This document shows, in pieces, positions 1 through 6,345 of a stretch of 6,345 nt of DNA. This DNA comes from Paracoccaceae bacterium (GTDB lineage: Bacteria; Pseudomonadota; Alphaproteobacteria; Rhodobacterales; Rhodobacteraceae): the NCBI GenBank assembly GCA_023134935.1, contig JAGLUD010000088.1, positions 1-6,345 of the forward strand. Direction: 5' to 3'. Every line of letters starts with the position of its first letter. Within the stretch, counting starts at the first letter, position 1. The notes under the pieces are model-generated. The model was not told the origin of the DNA and made no database searches. It was given only the letters and a program-made list of their open reading frames with translations. A program made the position numbers and the translations under genes.

Positions 1-120
1 GCGCTCGGCGATGCGGCGGCTTGGCCTATTCAGGGGCTGGTCCGGCATTTCCGTAACGAAATCGAAGACCGGATTAAATATCAGAAAACGGGCCGTGTAA
101 GCTCGATTGCGGCGGAGTAG
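1..120 (+). CDS. nuoF: NADH-quinone oxidoreductase subunit F, C-terminal end (partial)
   Basis: This is the last 39 codons of an open frame that enters from the left edge and ends at TAG 118-120. The translation begins [17 protein letters not shown] and ends SSIAAE. In NuoF/Nqo1/NDUFV1 proteins a similar ALGDAAAWP segment directly follows the last cysteine ligand of cluster N3, so the window appears to open just after that cysteine (family knowledge; the cysteine itself is not visible). NuoF is the peripheral, cytoplasmic subunit that binds NADH and FMN and passes electrons to cluster N3 and then to NuoG. Only the C-terminal helix region is here, so the NADH and FMN sites cannot be checked. 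The following nuoG and nuoH genes support the call. The end codons GCG GCG GAG TAG contain a GGAG that can serve as ribosome binding site for the next gene, which starts 4 nt after the stop. Confidence 0.93.
   Translation, partial: ALGDAAAWPIQGLVRHFRNEIEDRIKYQKTGRVSSIAAE
109..120 (+). promoter_or_regulatory. Ribosome site formed by the last codons of nuoF
   Basis: The final codons GCG GCG GAG TAG of nuoF contain GGAG (114-117), spaced 7 nt from the ATG at 125. The same 11 bases followed by a stop recur at the end of nuoG (2341-2352), again 4 nt before the next start codon. The site supports ATG 125 as the start of the small gene. Confidence 0.6.
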
Positions 121-124
121 GACG

Positions 125-352
125 ATGGATAAATGCGAAACTTGTAACTTTTGGCAGTTCTCCGATCACGCAAATGACGGTCAACCCGCTATAGGTTCAT
201 GTCGTCGATACGCCCCATCACCAATCTTCGAAGCTAATGAACCGAGCGAATTGAATATAGTTTGGCCCCCGACAGATGCAGATAAATGGTGCGGTGATTT
301 TGTCGAAATTAAACATAAAAACCTAGATCCAATGCCAACAGGTATATTATGA
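125..352 (+). CDS. Small four-cysteine protein of unknown function, possible HiPIP-like Fe-S or zinc protein
   Basis: I do not recognise a named gene here. The 75-residue product has four cysteines, C4, C7, C26 and C56, spaced CxxC-X18-C-X29-C. Around them are aromatic and basic signatures: CNFW at 7-10, GSCRRYAP at 24-31, WPP at 47-49 and WCGDF at 55-59. There is no signal peptide or membrane segment, so it should be cytoplasmic. The pattern recalls small cysteine proteins with a HiPIP-like [4Fe-4S] fold, such as the small subunits of benzylsuccinate synthase, but a structural zinc site is equally possible. The ATG at 125 has GGAG at 114-117 with 7 nt spacing; a TTG at 107 would extend it into nuoF and is less likely. 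Its stop overlaps the nuoG start (ATGA, 349-352), implying translational coupling. GC over 121-350 is about 43 percent by hand count, below sampled nuoG stretches (48-67 percent). A role in Fe-S cluster handling for NuoF/NuoG is inference from position only. Confidence 0.85.
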   Translation: MDKCETCNFWQFSDHANDGQPAIGSCRRYAPSPIFEANEPSELNIVWPPTDADKWCGDFVEIKHKNLDPMPTGIL

Positions 353-2352
353 CCGACCTCAAAAAAATCATTATCGACGACCAAGAAGTCGAAGTTGATG
401 GCGCGATGACCATCCTACAGGCGGCTGAAGTTGCGGGCATCGAAATTCCGCGTTTCTGTTACCATGAACGTCTGACCATCGCTGGTAACTGCCGCATGTG
501 TCTGGTCGAGGTCGTCGGTGGCCCGCCCAAACCTGCCGCATCTTGTGCGATGCAGGTCCGTGATTTGCGCCTGGGGCCAGAGGGTCAACCGCCTGTTATT
601 AAAACAAAATCGCCGATGGTCAAGAAGGCCCGCGAAGGGGTGATGGAGTTTATGCTTCTGAACCACCCGCTCGATTGCCCGATTTGCGATCAAGGTGGCG
701 AGTGTGATTTGCAGGATCAGGCCATGGCTTACGGCGTTGATTTTTCGCGTAGCCGCGAGGCGAAGCGCTCGGTTGAGGATTTGAACCTCGGGCCGCTCGT
801 TTCAACGACTATGACGCGCTGCATTTCTTGCACACGTTGTGTACGCTTCACTACCGAGGTCGCAGGACTGACCGTGATGGGGCAGACAGGTCGTGGTGAG
901 GATGCGGAGATTGCGACGTATCTGGATTGCACGCTCGACAGTAACCTTCAGGGTAACATTATTGATTTGTGTCCGGTTGGGGCACTGACCTCGAAACCTT
1001 ACGCTTTTTCTGCCCGTCCTTGGGAGTTGAAGAAAACCGAAACTATTGATGTGATGGACGCGCTTGGCTCCAATATTCGCGTGGATACCAAAGGTCGCGA
1101 AGTTATGCGGATTGTTCCGCGCAACCATGATGGCGTGAACGAAGAATGGATTTCGGACAAGACACGCTTCATCTGGGACGGCTTGCGCCGCCAGCGTTTG
1201 GACAAACCTTATGTGCGTGTTGACGGGAAACTAACGCCAGCGACTTGGGCTGAGGCCTTTGCTGCGATCAAATCCGCTAGCGAAGGCAAAAAGGTTGTCG
1301 CGATTGCGGGCGATCTGGCTTCTACCGAGACGATGTATGCCCTGAAAAACATGATTGACGGAAATGTAGAGTGTCGTGTTGATGGCGCCTATCTGCCGAT
1401 TGGTGATCGTAGCGGATATGTGGGCACAGCGACGATTGAGGACATCGACAATGCGCAGATGATCCAGTTGATCGGGACTAACCCTCGTACTGAGGCGCCT
1501 GTTCTGAACGCTCGCATTCGCAAGGCATGGCTGAATGGCGCAATGATCGGTCTGGTGGGTGAGCAAGCTGACCTAACTTACGAATACGCTTACGTTGGTG
1601 ATGATCGCTCCGCGTTGCAGGTGTTGGCGGACAAAGAAATTGGCCCAGCCAAAGATATGAACACAGTTGTCATCATCGGGCAGGGCGCTTTGACTGGCAA
1701 AGACGGCGAGGCGGTTCTTGAGGCAGCGAAAAAGCTGACCGAGAATACTAATTCGAAGTTTATGGTTCTACACACCGCCGCGGCGCGTGTTGGTGGCATG
1801 GACATCGGGTTTGCGACTGAAGGCGGTATGATAAACGCGCTCGATAAAGCCGAGGTGATCTATAACCTTGGTGCTGACGAGTTGGATATCGATGCTGGAC
1901 CGTTCGTTATTTACCAAGGATCGCATGGTGATCGTGGGGCGCATCGCGCCGATGTGATCTTGCCAGCGGCGGCCTACACCGAAGAATCCGGTATTTTTGT
2001 TAACACTGAAGGTCGCCCACAAATGGCGCAACGCGCTGGTTTTGCACCAGGTGATGCGCGCGAAAATTGGGCAATTCTTCGGGCGTTGTCAGCGGAGCTG
2101 GGTGAGGCATTGCCTTATAACTCACTCAACGAACTGCGTACTGCGATGTTCACGGAATTCCCGCATCTCGCGGCAATTGACGAAGTTCCAGAGAATGCGT
2201 GGAAGGCCGCGAAGCCGAAAAAACTTGGTTCCGGTGCCTTCACTAATGCGGTTACAAACTTCTACCAAACGAACCCGATCGCACGTGCGTCGAGTGTTAT
2301 GGCAGAGCTAAGTCAACTGGCGGCAAGCCCAAAACCAATGGCGGCGGAGTAA
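349..2352 (+). CDS. nuoG: NADH-quinone oxidoreductase subunit G (75 kDa Fe-S subunit)
   Basis: The 667-residue protein is the largest peripheral-arm subunit of complex I and carries electrons from NuoF along its Fe-S chain. The N-terminal [2Fe-2S] ferredoxin domain shows the N1b ligands C37, C48, C51 and C66. The N3-type [4Fe-4S] cluster known in the 75 kDa subunit (often called N5) has the expected His and cysteines H106, C110, C113 and C119 in [19 protein letters not shown]. The N4 cluster has C158, C161, C164 and C208 (CISCTRC then CPVGAL). The rest, from about residue 230, is the molybdopterin-oxidoreductase-like fold, with [13 protein letters not shown] and VNTEGR near 536-556; complex I does not bind molybdenum there. 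No further cysteine group follows CPVGAL, so the extra N7 cluster of E. coli and Thermus is absent, as in mitochondria and alphaproteobacteria. The ATG overlaps the upstream stop; AGG at 340-342 is only a weak ribosome site, so coupling probably matters. Confidence 0.98.
   Translation: MTDLKKIIIDDQEVEVDGAMTILQAAEVAGIEIPRFCYHERLTIAGNCRMCLVEVVGGPPKPAASCAMQVRDLRLGPEGQPPVIKTKSPMVKKAREGVMEFMLLNHPLDCPICDQGGECDLQDQAMAYGVDFSRSREAKRSVEDLNLGPLVSTTMTRCISCTRCVRFTTEVAGLTVMGQTGRGEDAEIATYLDCTLDSNLQGNIIDLCPVGALTSKPYAFSARPWELKKTETIDVMDALGSNIRVDTKGREVMRIVPRNHDGVNEEWISDKTRFIWDGLRRQRLDKPYVRVDGKLTPATWAEAFAAIKSASEGKKVVAIAGDLASTETMYALKNMIDGNVECRVDGAYLPIGDRSGYVGTATIEDIDNAQMIQLIGTNPRTEAPVLNARIRKAWLNGAMIGLVGEQADLTYEYAYVGDDRSALQVLADKEIGPAKDMNTVVIIGQGALTGKDGEAVLEAAKKLTENTNSKFMVLHTAAARVGGMDIGFATEGGMINALDKAEVIYNLGADELDIDAGPFVIYQGSHGDRGAHRADVILPAAAYTEESGIFVNTEGRPQMAQRAGFAPGDARENWAILRALSAELGEALPYNSLNELRTAMFTEFPHLAAIDEVPENAWKAAKPKKLGSGAFTNAVTNFYQTNPIARASSVMAELSQLAASPKPMAAE
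2341..2352 (+). promoter_or_regulatory. Ribosome site formed by the last codons of nuoG
   Basis: GCG GCG GAG TAA ends nuoG and supplies GGAG (2346-2349) 7 nt before the nuoH ATG at 2357. Both the C-terminal peptide AAE and the spacing of 4 nt from stop to start are the same as at the nuoF end, so this stretch has both coding and ribosome-binding duties. Confidence 0.6.
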
Positions 2353-2356
2353 CGAC

Positions 2357-3397
2357 ATGGAATTTATGATCGATACATTCGGCCTCTACTTCGGGACATT
2401 TCTGGTCATTCTGGCCCAATGTCTGCTGGTAGTCGTCCTGATCCTCGTTGCGCTGGCGTTCTTGATGTACGGCGACCGGAAAATCTGGGCGGCTGTGCAG
2501 ATGCGCAAAGGCCCAAATCAGGTCGGCGCATTCGGCCTGCTGCAATCCTTCGCGGATTTCATCAAGTACATCGCTAAAGAAGTGATCGTGCCGTCTGGCG
2601 CTGACAAGATCGTCTTTTTCCTTGCGCCGATGATTACCTTCATCATGGCCGTCGTCGTATGGGCGGTAATTCCGTTCAACGAGGGCTGGGTGGTTTCGAA
2701 TATCAACGTCGGCATCCTCTATATCTTCGCAATTTCCTCTTTCGAGGTGTACGGCGTGATCATGGGTGGCTGGGCGTCAAATTCAAAGTACGCTTTCCTT
2801 GGGGCTTTGCGTTCTGCAGCGCAGATGATCTCATACGAAGTATCGATTGGACTGATAATTGTTGGTGTTCTGATCTCGACAGGTTCGTTAAATCTAACCG
2901 ACATCGTGCGTGCGCAGGACGGCAACTACGGCCTTCTAAGCTGGTACTGGTTGCCACATTTCCCGATGGTCTGGCTGTTCTTCGTGTCGGCCTTGGCCGA
3001 AACTAACCGCCCTCCATTCGATCTGCCTGAGGCGGAGTCGGAACTGGTGGCCGGTTATCAGGTTGAATACTCCTCGACGCCGTTCTTGCTGTACATGATC
3101 GGCGAGCTGATGGCGTTGGTGTTCATGACCGCGATGATGACAATTCTGTTCTTTGGTGGCTGGTTGTCGCCGATCCCGGGGTTGCCTGATGGCATCCTGT
3201 GGTTCGTTGGCAAAATGCTAGTCTTCTTCTTCCTATTCTCGATGGTCAAAGCACTGGTTCCACGGTTCCGCTATGACCAACTGATGCGCTTAGGGTGGAA
3301 AGTATTCCTGCCTTTATCGCTAGGATGGGTCGTTCTTGTAGCTGCGTTCGCGCAATATGGTGTCCCGGGCTATGCTCGCTGGGCTGTGGGGGGCTAA
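2357..3397 (+). CDS. nuoH: NADH-quinone oxidoreductase subunit H (membrane, quinone chamber)
   Basis: The 346-residue integral membrane protein is NuoH/Nqo8/ND1, which forms most of the ubiquinone-binding chamber and connects the peripheral arm to the proton-pumping arm. About eight hydrophobic helices are visible. Family motifs are in order: [15 protein letters not shown] at 40-54 in the first cytoplasmic loop, [20 protein letters not shown] at 137-156 followed by ISYEVSIG at 158-165, and [20 protein letters not shown] at 215-234 followed by QVEYSS. The acidic residues of these loops (E130, E161, E215, D222, E225, E227, E229) are retained; they belong to the charged funnel linking quinone reduction to proton movement. 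The length is normal for the family. The start is 4 nt after the nuoG stop, with GGAG at 2346-2349 lying inside the final nuoG codons and spaced 7 nt from the ATG. Confidence 0.98.
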   Translation: MEFMIDTFGLYFGTFLVILAQCLLVVVLILVALAFLMYGDRKIWAAVQMRKGPNQVGAFGLLQSFADFIKYIAKEVIVPSGADKIVFFLAPMITFIMAVVVWAVIPFNEGWVVSNINVGILYIFAISSFEVYGVIMGGWASNSKYAFLGALRSAAQMISYEVSIGLIIVGVLISTGSLNLTDIVRAQDGNYGLLSWYWLPHFPMVWLFFVSALAETNRPPFDLPEAESELVAGYQVEYSSTPFLLYMIGELMALVFMTAMMTILFFGGWLSPIPGLPDGILWFVGKMLVFFFLFSMVKALVPRFRYDQLMRLGWKVFLPLSLGWVVLVAAFAQYGVPGYARWAVGG

Positions 3398-3401
3398 GAG
3401 T

Positions 3402-3893
3402 ATGGCTGTAACTCTAAAACGTGTAGTCAATAACTTCCTGCTGAAGGATTTCCTTAGCGGCTTTGCATTGGGAATGAAGTATTTCTTCAAACCTAAATAC
3501 ACTATTAACTATCCGCACGAAAAGGGGCCGCTTAGCCCGCGCTTTCGTGGAGAACACGCGTTGCGCCGTTATCCAAATGGCGAAGAACGCTGCATTGCTT
3601 GTAAATTGTGCGAGGCGATTTGCCCTGCACAGGCGATTACGATTGATGCGGAACCGCGCGAGGACGGCAGCCGCCGTACTACACGTTACGACATCGATAT
3701 GACGAAATGTATCTACTGCGGTTTCTGTCAGGAAGCCTGCCCAGTGGATGCCATCGTTGAAGGCCCGAACTTTGAGTACGCGACCGAAACACGCGAGGAG
3801 CTTTTCTATAACAAAGAAAAACTGCTCGACAATGGCGCCCGTTGGGAAGCCGAGATCGCACGTAATATCGAACTGGATGCGCCTTACCGTTAA
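3402..3893 (+). CDS. nuoI: NADH-quinone oxidoreductase subunit I (2x[4Fe-4S] ferredoxin-type)
   Basis: The product is 163 residues, the usual size for alphaproteobacterial NuoI (mitochondrial TYKY/NDUFS8). It is a peripheral-arm subunit sitting on the membrane that carries clusters N6a and N6b, the links between NuoG and the terminal cluster N2 in NuoB. Two CxxCxxCxxxCP motifs are intact: C64, C67, C70 and C74, then C103, C106, C109 and C113. The fourth cysteine of each motif ligates the other cluster, as in 8Fe ferredoxins. The N-terminal amphipathic stretch ([18 protein letters not shown], 12-29) is the part that lies along the membrane. I chose ATG 3402, 4 nt after the nuoH stop, because the protein then begins [12 protein letters not shown] with normal family length. 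An in-frame ATG at 3357 would add 15 residues and overlap nuoH. The ribosome site upstream is weak (AAGAG 3396-3400, G-run before it). Confidence 0.98.
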   Translation: MAVTLKRVVNNFLLKDFLSGFALGMKYFFKPKYTINYPHEKGPLSPRFRGEHALRRYPNGEERCIACKLCEAICPAQAITIDAEPREDGSRRTTRYDIDMTKCIYCGFCQEACPVDAIVEGPNFEYATETREELFYNKEKLLDNGARWEAEIARNIELDAPYR

Positions 3894-3904
3894 GGCTAAT
3901 AACT

Positions 3905-3917
3905 CCGCTTAAAGCGG
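3905..3917. repeat. Short inverted repeat between nuoI and nuoJ
   Basis: The sequence CCGCTTAAAGCGG is a perfect interrupted palindrome: CCGC and GCGG can pair around a 5-nt TTAAA loop. It lies in the only real gap of the operon (3894-3937, 44 bp), just upstream of the purine-rich ribosome site of nuoJ. It is not followed by a run of T, so it does not look like an intrinsic terminator. It could be a small mRNA processing or stability element, or chance; a 4-bp stem is weak evidence. Confidence 0.35.
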
Positions 3918-3921
3918 GAAG

Positions 3922-3930
3922 AAGGAAGGG
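3922..3930 (+). promoter_or_regulatory. Strong Shine-Dalgarno site of nuoJ
   Basis: The purine-rich run AAGGAAGGG ends 7 nt before the ATG at 3938 and matches the anti-Shine-Dalgarno sequence at two registers (AAGGA and AAGGG). It is the strongest ribosome site in the window. It fits with nuoJ being the one complete gene here that is not coupled to an overlapping or immediately adjacent upstream stop codon. Confidence 0.7.
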
Positions 3931-3937
3931 ACAGATT

Positions 3938-4552
3938 ATGGTCATAGCGACCTTGTCATTTTACCTATTTGCGTTCACCGCAGTGGCGTCCGCAATTTTC
4001 GTGGTGGTTTCACGCAATCCGGTTCACTCGGTATTGTGGTTGATTTTGACGTTCTTCTCGGCGGCGGCTTTGTTCGTGCTGTTGGGGGCAGAATTCATCG
4101 CAATGTTGATGCTGATCGTTTACGTCGGTGCGGTTGCAGTGTTGTTCCTGTTTGTCGTTATGATGCTGGACGTGGATTTCGCCGAGTTACGCGGATCTGT
4201 TTCGGGTTACCTGCCGTTAGGGTTGGCCATCGGGCTAATCCTGTTGATGGAACTGGGCATTGTCTTTGGCAACTGGATATTTGCGGAGAACGCACCAGCC
4301 CTTCGCGCAGCAATAGCGCCCGCGCCTGAAGATACCCACAACACGGTGGCACTGGGTCAGTTGATCTACACCGACTATGTGTTCATGTTTCAGACTGCTG
4401 GCCTGATCCTGTTTGTGGCGATGATCGGCGCGATCGTTTTAACCATGCGCCATCGTCCAAACGTGAAACGCCAAAGCATTGTTGAACAAATTTATCGTGA
4501 TCCGAAGGACGCGTATGAAATGGTCGACGTGAAGCCGGGGCAGGGTATTTAA
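3938..4552 (+). CDS. nuoJ: NADH-quinone oxidoreductase subunit J (membrane)
   Basis: The 204-residue integral membrane protein is NuoJ/Nqo10/ND6, located at the junction between the quinone chamber and the antiporter-like subunits. Five hydrophobic helices are visible in roughly the first 170 residues. The most conserved segment, [20 protein letters not shown] (51-70), corresponds to transmembrane helix 3, which forms the pi-bulge thought to switch during coupling; Y62 and the glycine of VGA are the hallmark residues. Helix 2 region [21 protein letters not shown] (26-46) is also typical. A hydrophilic tail of about 30 residues (from about 171) ends VKPGQGI; it is longer than in E. coli (about 184 residues in total) but in the usual range for alphaproteobacteria as I know it. 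The stop TAA shares its last base with the ATG of the following small gene (TAATG, 4550-4554), so the two are probably translationally coupled. Confidence 0.97.
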   Translation: MVIATLSFYLFAFTAVASAIFVVVSRNPVHSVLWLILTFFSAAALFVLLGAEFIAMLMLIVYVGAVAVLFLFVVMMLDVDFAELRGSVSGYLPLGLAIGLILLMELGIVFGNWIFAENAPALRAAIAPAPEDTHNTVALGQLIYTDYVFMFQTAGLILFVAMIGAIVLTMRHRPNVKRQSIVEQIYRDPKDAYEMVDVKPGQGI

Positions 4553-4962
4553 TGAAGATTTTCCTCGCATCATTGTCATTTCTGCTGGCTACGGCCAACG
4601 TTTCTTCGGCGTTGAGCGTTCCTGTGGTTGTTTGCAGTGATGATGATGGCACGATCTACGTGGGGGCAAAAGAAGTGCAACCACGAATGTTTTGGTCCTA
4701 TTTGCGAAAATCCCCAGATTCTGACCCACGCGCGCAAACTGTATTGATGCTGAGTTGCGAAAGTGGAACGCGCGTTAACATTATTAACCGTGGTTTTGTT
4801 CAGGACATTCTGGATCAATTGGAGGGCTTTGCAGATAGCCCGAAAACGTACACATTTCAGGACGTCGCCGATATCTTCAACGAAGACGGTATCGAGGCCT
4901 GGGTAGAAGAATTCGATAAAAACAGCTGTATTTGCGGCGATGATATAGAGGTAAGAGAATGA
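4552..4962 (+). CDS. Predicted exported four-cysteine protein of unknown function, between nuoJ and nuoK
   Basis: I do not recognise this gene. The 136-residue product starts with a typical Sec signal peptide: MK, a hydrophobic core ([15 protein letters not shown], 3-17) and a likely cleavage after SSA at residue 20. The mature part of about 116 residues is acidic and has four cysteines: C28, C69, C126 and C128, the last two in CICGDD near the C-terminus. An even number of cysteines in an exported protein suggests disulfides; a metal site is an alternative. A helical, acidic region ([10 protein letters not shown], 84-93; [17 protein letters not shown], 105-121) follows the second cysteine. 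There is no second membrane helix and no lipobox. Translation is coupled on both sides: TAATG with nuoJ and ATGA with nuoK (4959-4962). Its place among membrane-arm genes suggests a periplasmic accessory or assembly role for complex I, but that is inference. Base composition is close to that of its neighbours (about 48 percent GC over 4561-4800). Confidence 0.88.
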   Translation: MKIFLASLSFLLATANVSSALSVPVVVCSDDDGTIYVGAKEVQPRMFWSYLRKSPDSDPRAQTVLMLSCESGTRVNIINRGFVQDILDQLEGFADSPKTYTFQDVADIFNEDGIEAWVEEFDKNSCICGDDIEVRE

Positions 4963-5264
4963 TAGGTCTTGAACACTATCTAACGGTCGCGGCGGCGCTG
5001 TTCGTCATCGGAATTTTCGGCATTTTCCTGAACCGGAAAAACGTCATCATCATCTTGATGTCGGTGGAGCTGATGTTGCTGGCTGTTAATATCAATTTCG
5101 TCGCGTTTTCGGCCCATTTGGGCGACATGGTTGGGCAAGTGTTTACCCTGTTCATCCTGACTGTTGCTGCTGCCGAGGCGGCGATTGGCCTCGCGATCCT
5201 TGTTGTATTCTTCCGTAACCGTGGCGCGATTGATGTTGAAGACGTCAATGCGATGAAGGGATAA
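4959..5264 (+). CDS. nuoK: NADH-quinone oxidoreductase subunit K (membrane)
   Basis: The product has 101 residues, the standard length for NuoK/Nqo11/ND4L. It forms three transmembrane helices (about 5-24, 29-50 and 60-85) in the central part of the membrane arm and is related to MrpC of multisubunit Na+/H+ antiporters. The two buried glutamates needed for proton transfer are present: E37 in [10 protein letters not shown] of helix 2 and E73 in [10 protein letters not shown] of helix 3, equivalent to E36 and E72 of E. coli. The gene overlaps the preceding small gene by ATGA, and GAGGT at 4948-4952 gives a good ribosome site with 6 nt spacing. nuoL follows directly after its TAA with no gap. 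Confidence 0.98.
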   Translation: MIGLEHYLTVAAALFVIGIFGIFLNRKNVIIILMSVELMLLAVNINFVAFSAHLGDMVGQVFTLFILTVAAAEAAIGLAILVVFFRNRGAIDVEDVNAMKG

Positions 5265-6345
5265 ATGATGCCTACGATTGTTCTCTTTGGCCCGCTGCTG
5301 GGTGCGCTAATTGCCGGTTTCGGCTGGCGTATGATTGGCGAGAAGAACGCGATGTACCTGACTACGGGACTATTGTTCCTGTCAGCGTTCTTGTCGTGGA
5401 TCCTGTTCTTTGGTGATTATGACCACGTCCAGACCATCGCGCTGTTCCGCTGGGTTGAAAGTGGCAGCTTATCGGTTGACTGGGCTATCCGGATGGACCG
5501 CCTGACGGTTGTGATGTTGGTTGTTGTGACCACGGTTTCCAGCCTCGTTCACCTATATTCGATCGGTTACATGAAGGACGATCCGCAGTGGAAAGAAGGC
5601 GAGAGCTACCTTCCGCGTTTCTTCGCCTACCTTTCATTCTTCACCTTCGCGATGCTTATGCTGGTGACGTCCGACAACCTGTTGCAGATGTTCTTTGGCT
5701 GGGAGGGTGTGGGCGTTGCCTCGTATCTTCTAATCGGTTTCTACTACCGTAAGCCTTCGGCGAACGCGGCGGCGATGAAAGCGTTTATCGTGAACCGTGT
5801 CGGTGATTTCGGCTTCGCGCTTGGCATTTTTGCGATCTACATGATGACCGACAGCATTAATTTTTCGGAAATCTTCACGCAAGGGCACCACCTTGCATCG
5901 GTTTCGTTCACGTTCCTTTATATGGATGTGAACGCCGCTGAGGCGATTACTATGCTGCTGTTTATCGGCGCGATGGGTAAATCGGCGCAACTATTTCTGC
6001 ACACATGGCTTCCCGACGCGATGGAGGGGCCTACACCCGTGTCCGCCCTTATTCACGCCGCGACGATGGTTACGGCCGGCGTGTTCCTAGTGGCGCGGAT
6101 GTCGCCACTGTTTGAATATGCTCCGGGTACGTTGGCGTTTGTTACTGTGATTGGCGCGAGTACCGCGTTTGTCGCGGCGACTATTGCCTTGGTTCAAAAC
6201 GACATCAAACGTGTGATTGCCTATTCGACTATGTCCCAGCTTGGCTACATGTTCGCGGCGGCTGGCGTTGGTGTTTATCAGGCGGCAATGTTCCACTTGT
6301 TCACACACGCGTTCTTCAAGGCGATGTTGTTCCTTGGCGCAGGTT
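5265..6345 (+). CDS. nuoL: NADH-quinone oxidoreductase subunit L, N-terminal part (partial)
   Basis: This frame is open from ATG 5265 to the right edge (360 full codons) and encodes the N-terminal half or more of NuoL/Nqo12/ND5, the distal antiporter-like proton-pumping subunit. Family length is about 600-700 residues, so the rest, including the long lateral helix, lies outside. Key proton-path residues are present: E147 in [18 protein letters not shown]181 in [12 protein letters not shown]239 in [20 protein letters not shown]264 in [14 protein letters not shown]315 in [18 protein letters not shown], and H344, H348 and K352 in the last visible helix. These match E144, D178, K229, H254, K305, H334, H338 and K342 of E. 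coli by motif. Two adjacent ATGs (5265 and 5268) are possible starts. GAAGGG at 5255-5260 is spaced 4 nt from the first and 7 nt from the second, so the second may be the one used; the difference is one methionine. Confidence 0.97.
   Translation, partial: MMPTIVLFGPLLGALIAGFGWRMIGEKNAMYLTTGLLFLSAFLSWILFFGDYDHVQTIALFRWVESGSLSVDWAIRMDRLTVVMLVVVTTVSSLVHLYSIGYMKDDPQWKEGESYLPRFFAYLSFFTFAMLMLVTSDNLLQMFFGWEGVGVASYLLIGFYYRKPSANAAAMKAFIVNRVGDFGFALGIFAIYMMTDSINFSEIFTQGHHLASVSFTFLYMDVNAAEAITMLLFIGAMGKSAQLFLHTWLPDAMEGPTPVSALIHAATMVTAGVFLVARMSPLFEYAPGTLAFVTVIGASTAFVAATIALVQNDIKRVIAYSTMSQLGYMFAAAGVGVYQAAMFHLFTHAFFKAMLFLGAG

Noticed and set aside
107..124. TTG start at 107 for the first small gene, giving 81 residues
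   Set aside because: It would overlap nuoF, lacks a good ribosome site, and adds MRRSRT before the natural start; ATG 125 has GGAG at 7 nt.
415..1805. Chain of minus-strand open frames opposite nuoG (for example 415-693, 802-1128, 1231-1566, 1590-1805)
   Set aside because: They lie fully inside nuoG, have low-complexity shadow-like translations without recognisable motifs, and the + frame is a complete, motif-rich protein.
1997..2311. Plus-strand 104-residue open frame inside nuoG
   Set aside because: It is in another frame of nuoG, very rich in Arg and Ser, with no ribosome site or known motif; a shadow.
2659..3006. Plus-strand 115-residue open frame inside nuoH
   Set aside because: Out-of-frame shadow of a well-conserved membrane protein; no motif and no supporting start signal.
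3357..3401. Upstream in-frame ATG for nuoI giving 178 residues
   Set aside because: The extra 15 residues overlap nuoH and do not look like NuoI; ATG 3402 gives the normal 163 residues beginning MAVTLKRVV.
3905..3917. Hairpin as a transcription terminator
   Set aside because: The stem is only 4 bp with a 5-nt loop and no T-run follows; the operon clearly continues with nuoJ.
4036..4329. Plus-strand 97-residue open frame inside nuoJ
   Set aside because: Shadow frame with an Arg/Gly-rich translation overlapping the conserved helix 3 coding region of nuoJ.
5730..6308. Minus-strand open frames opposite nuoL (5730-5990 and 6087-6308)
   Set aside because: They are opposite intact, strongly conserved NuoL motifs and have no features of their own.

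Overview
The window is a stretch of a bacterial respiratory complex I (NADH:quinone oxidoreductase, NDH-1) operon. All genes lie on the + strand and are packed almost end to end: the 3' end of nuoF (1-120), a small unnamed gene (125-352), nuoG (349-2352), nuoH (2357-3397), nuoI (3402-3893), nuoJ (3938-4552), a second small unnamed gene (4552-4962), nuoK (4959-5264) and the first 360 codons of nuoL (5265 to the window edge). There is no intergenic space above 44 bp. I found no RNA gene, mobile element, CRISPR array, promoter or convincing terminator.

The gene order F-G-H-I-J-K-L is the standard one. The subunits look alphaproteobacterial: NuoG is the short, mitochondrial-like form of about 670 residues without the extra N7 cluster ligands, and NuoI is a compact 163-residue protein. 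The protein motifs together with a moderate GC content suggest a Rhodobacterales (Roseobacter-group) organism. That placement is inference from sequence style, not from a search.

Functionally, NuoF and NuoG belong to the NADH-oxidising arm (electrons pass from FMN through N3, N1b, N4 and on), NuoI carries the N6a/N6b pair towards the quinone site, NuoH forms the quinone chamber and links to the membrane arm, and NuoJ, NuoK and NuoL form part of the proton-pumping arm. The catalytic and cluster-binding residues I could check are all present.

The unusual content is the two accessory small genes, both translationally coupled to their neighbours. The first, between nuoF and nuoG, encodes a 75-residue protein with four cysteines in a CxxC...C...C arrangement and a terminal WCGDF motif, resembling small HiPIP-like Fe-S or zinc proteins. 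The second, between nuoJ and nuoK, encodes a 136-residue protein with a signal peptide and four cysteines in the mature part, so it is probably exported to the periplasm. Neither is a core complex I subunit. They are candidates for assembly factors or accessory subunits, one on each side of the membrane.
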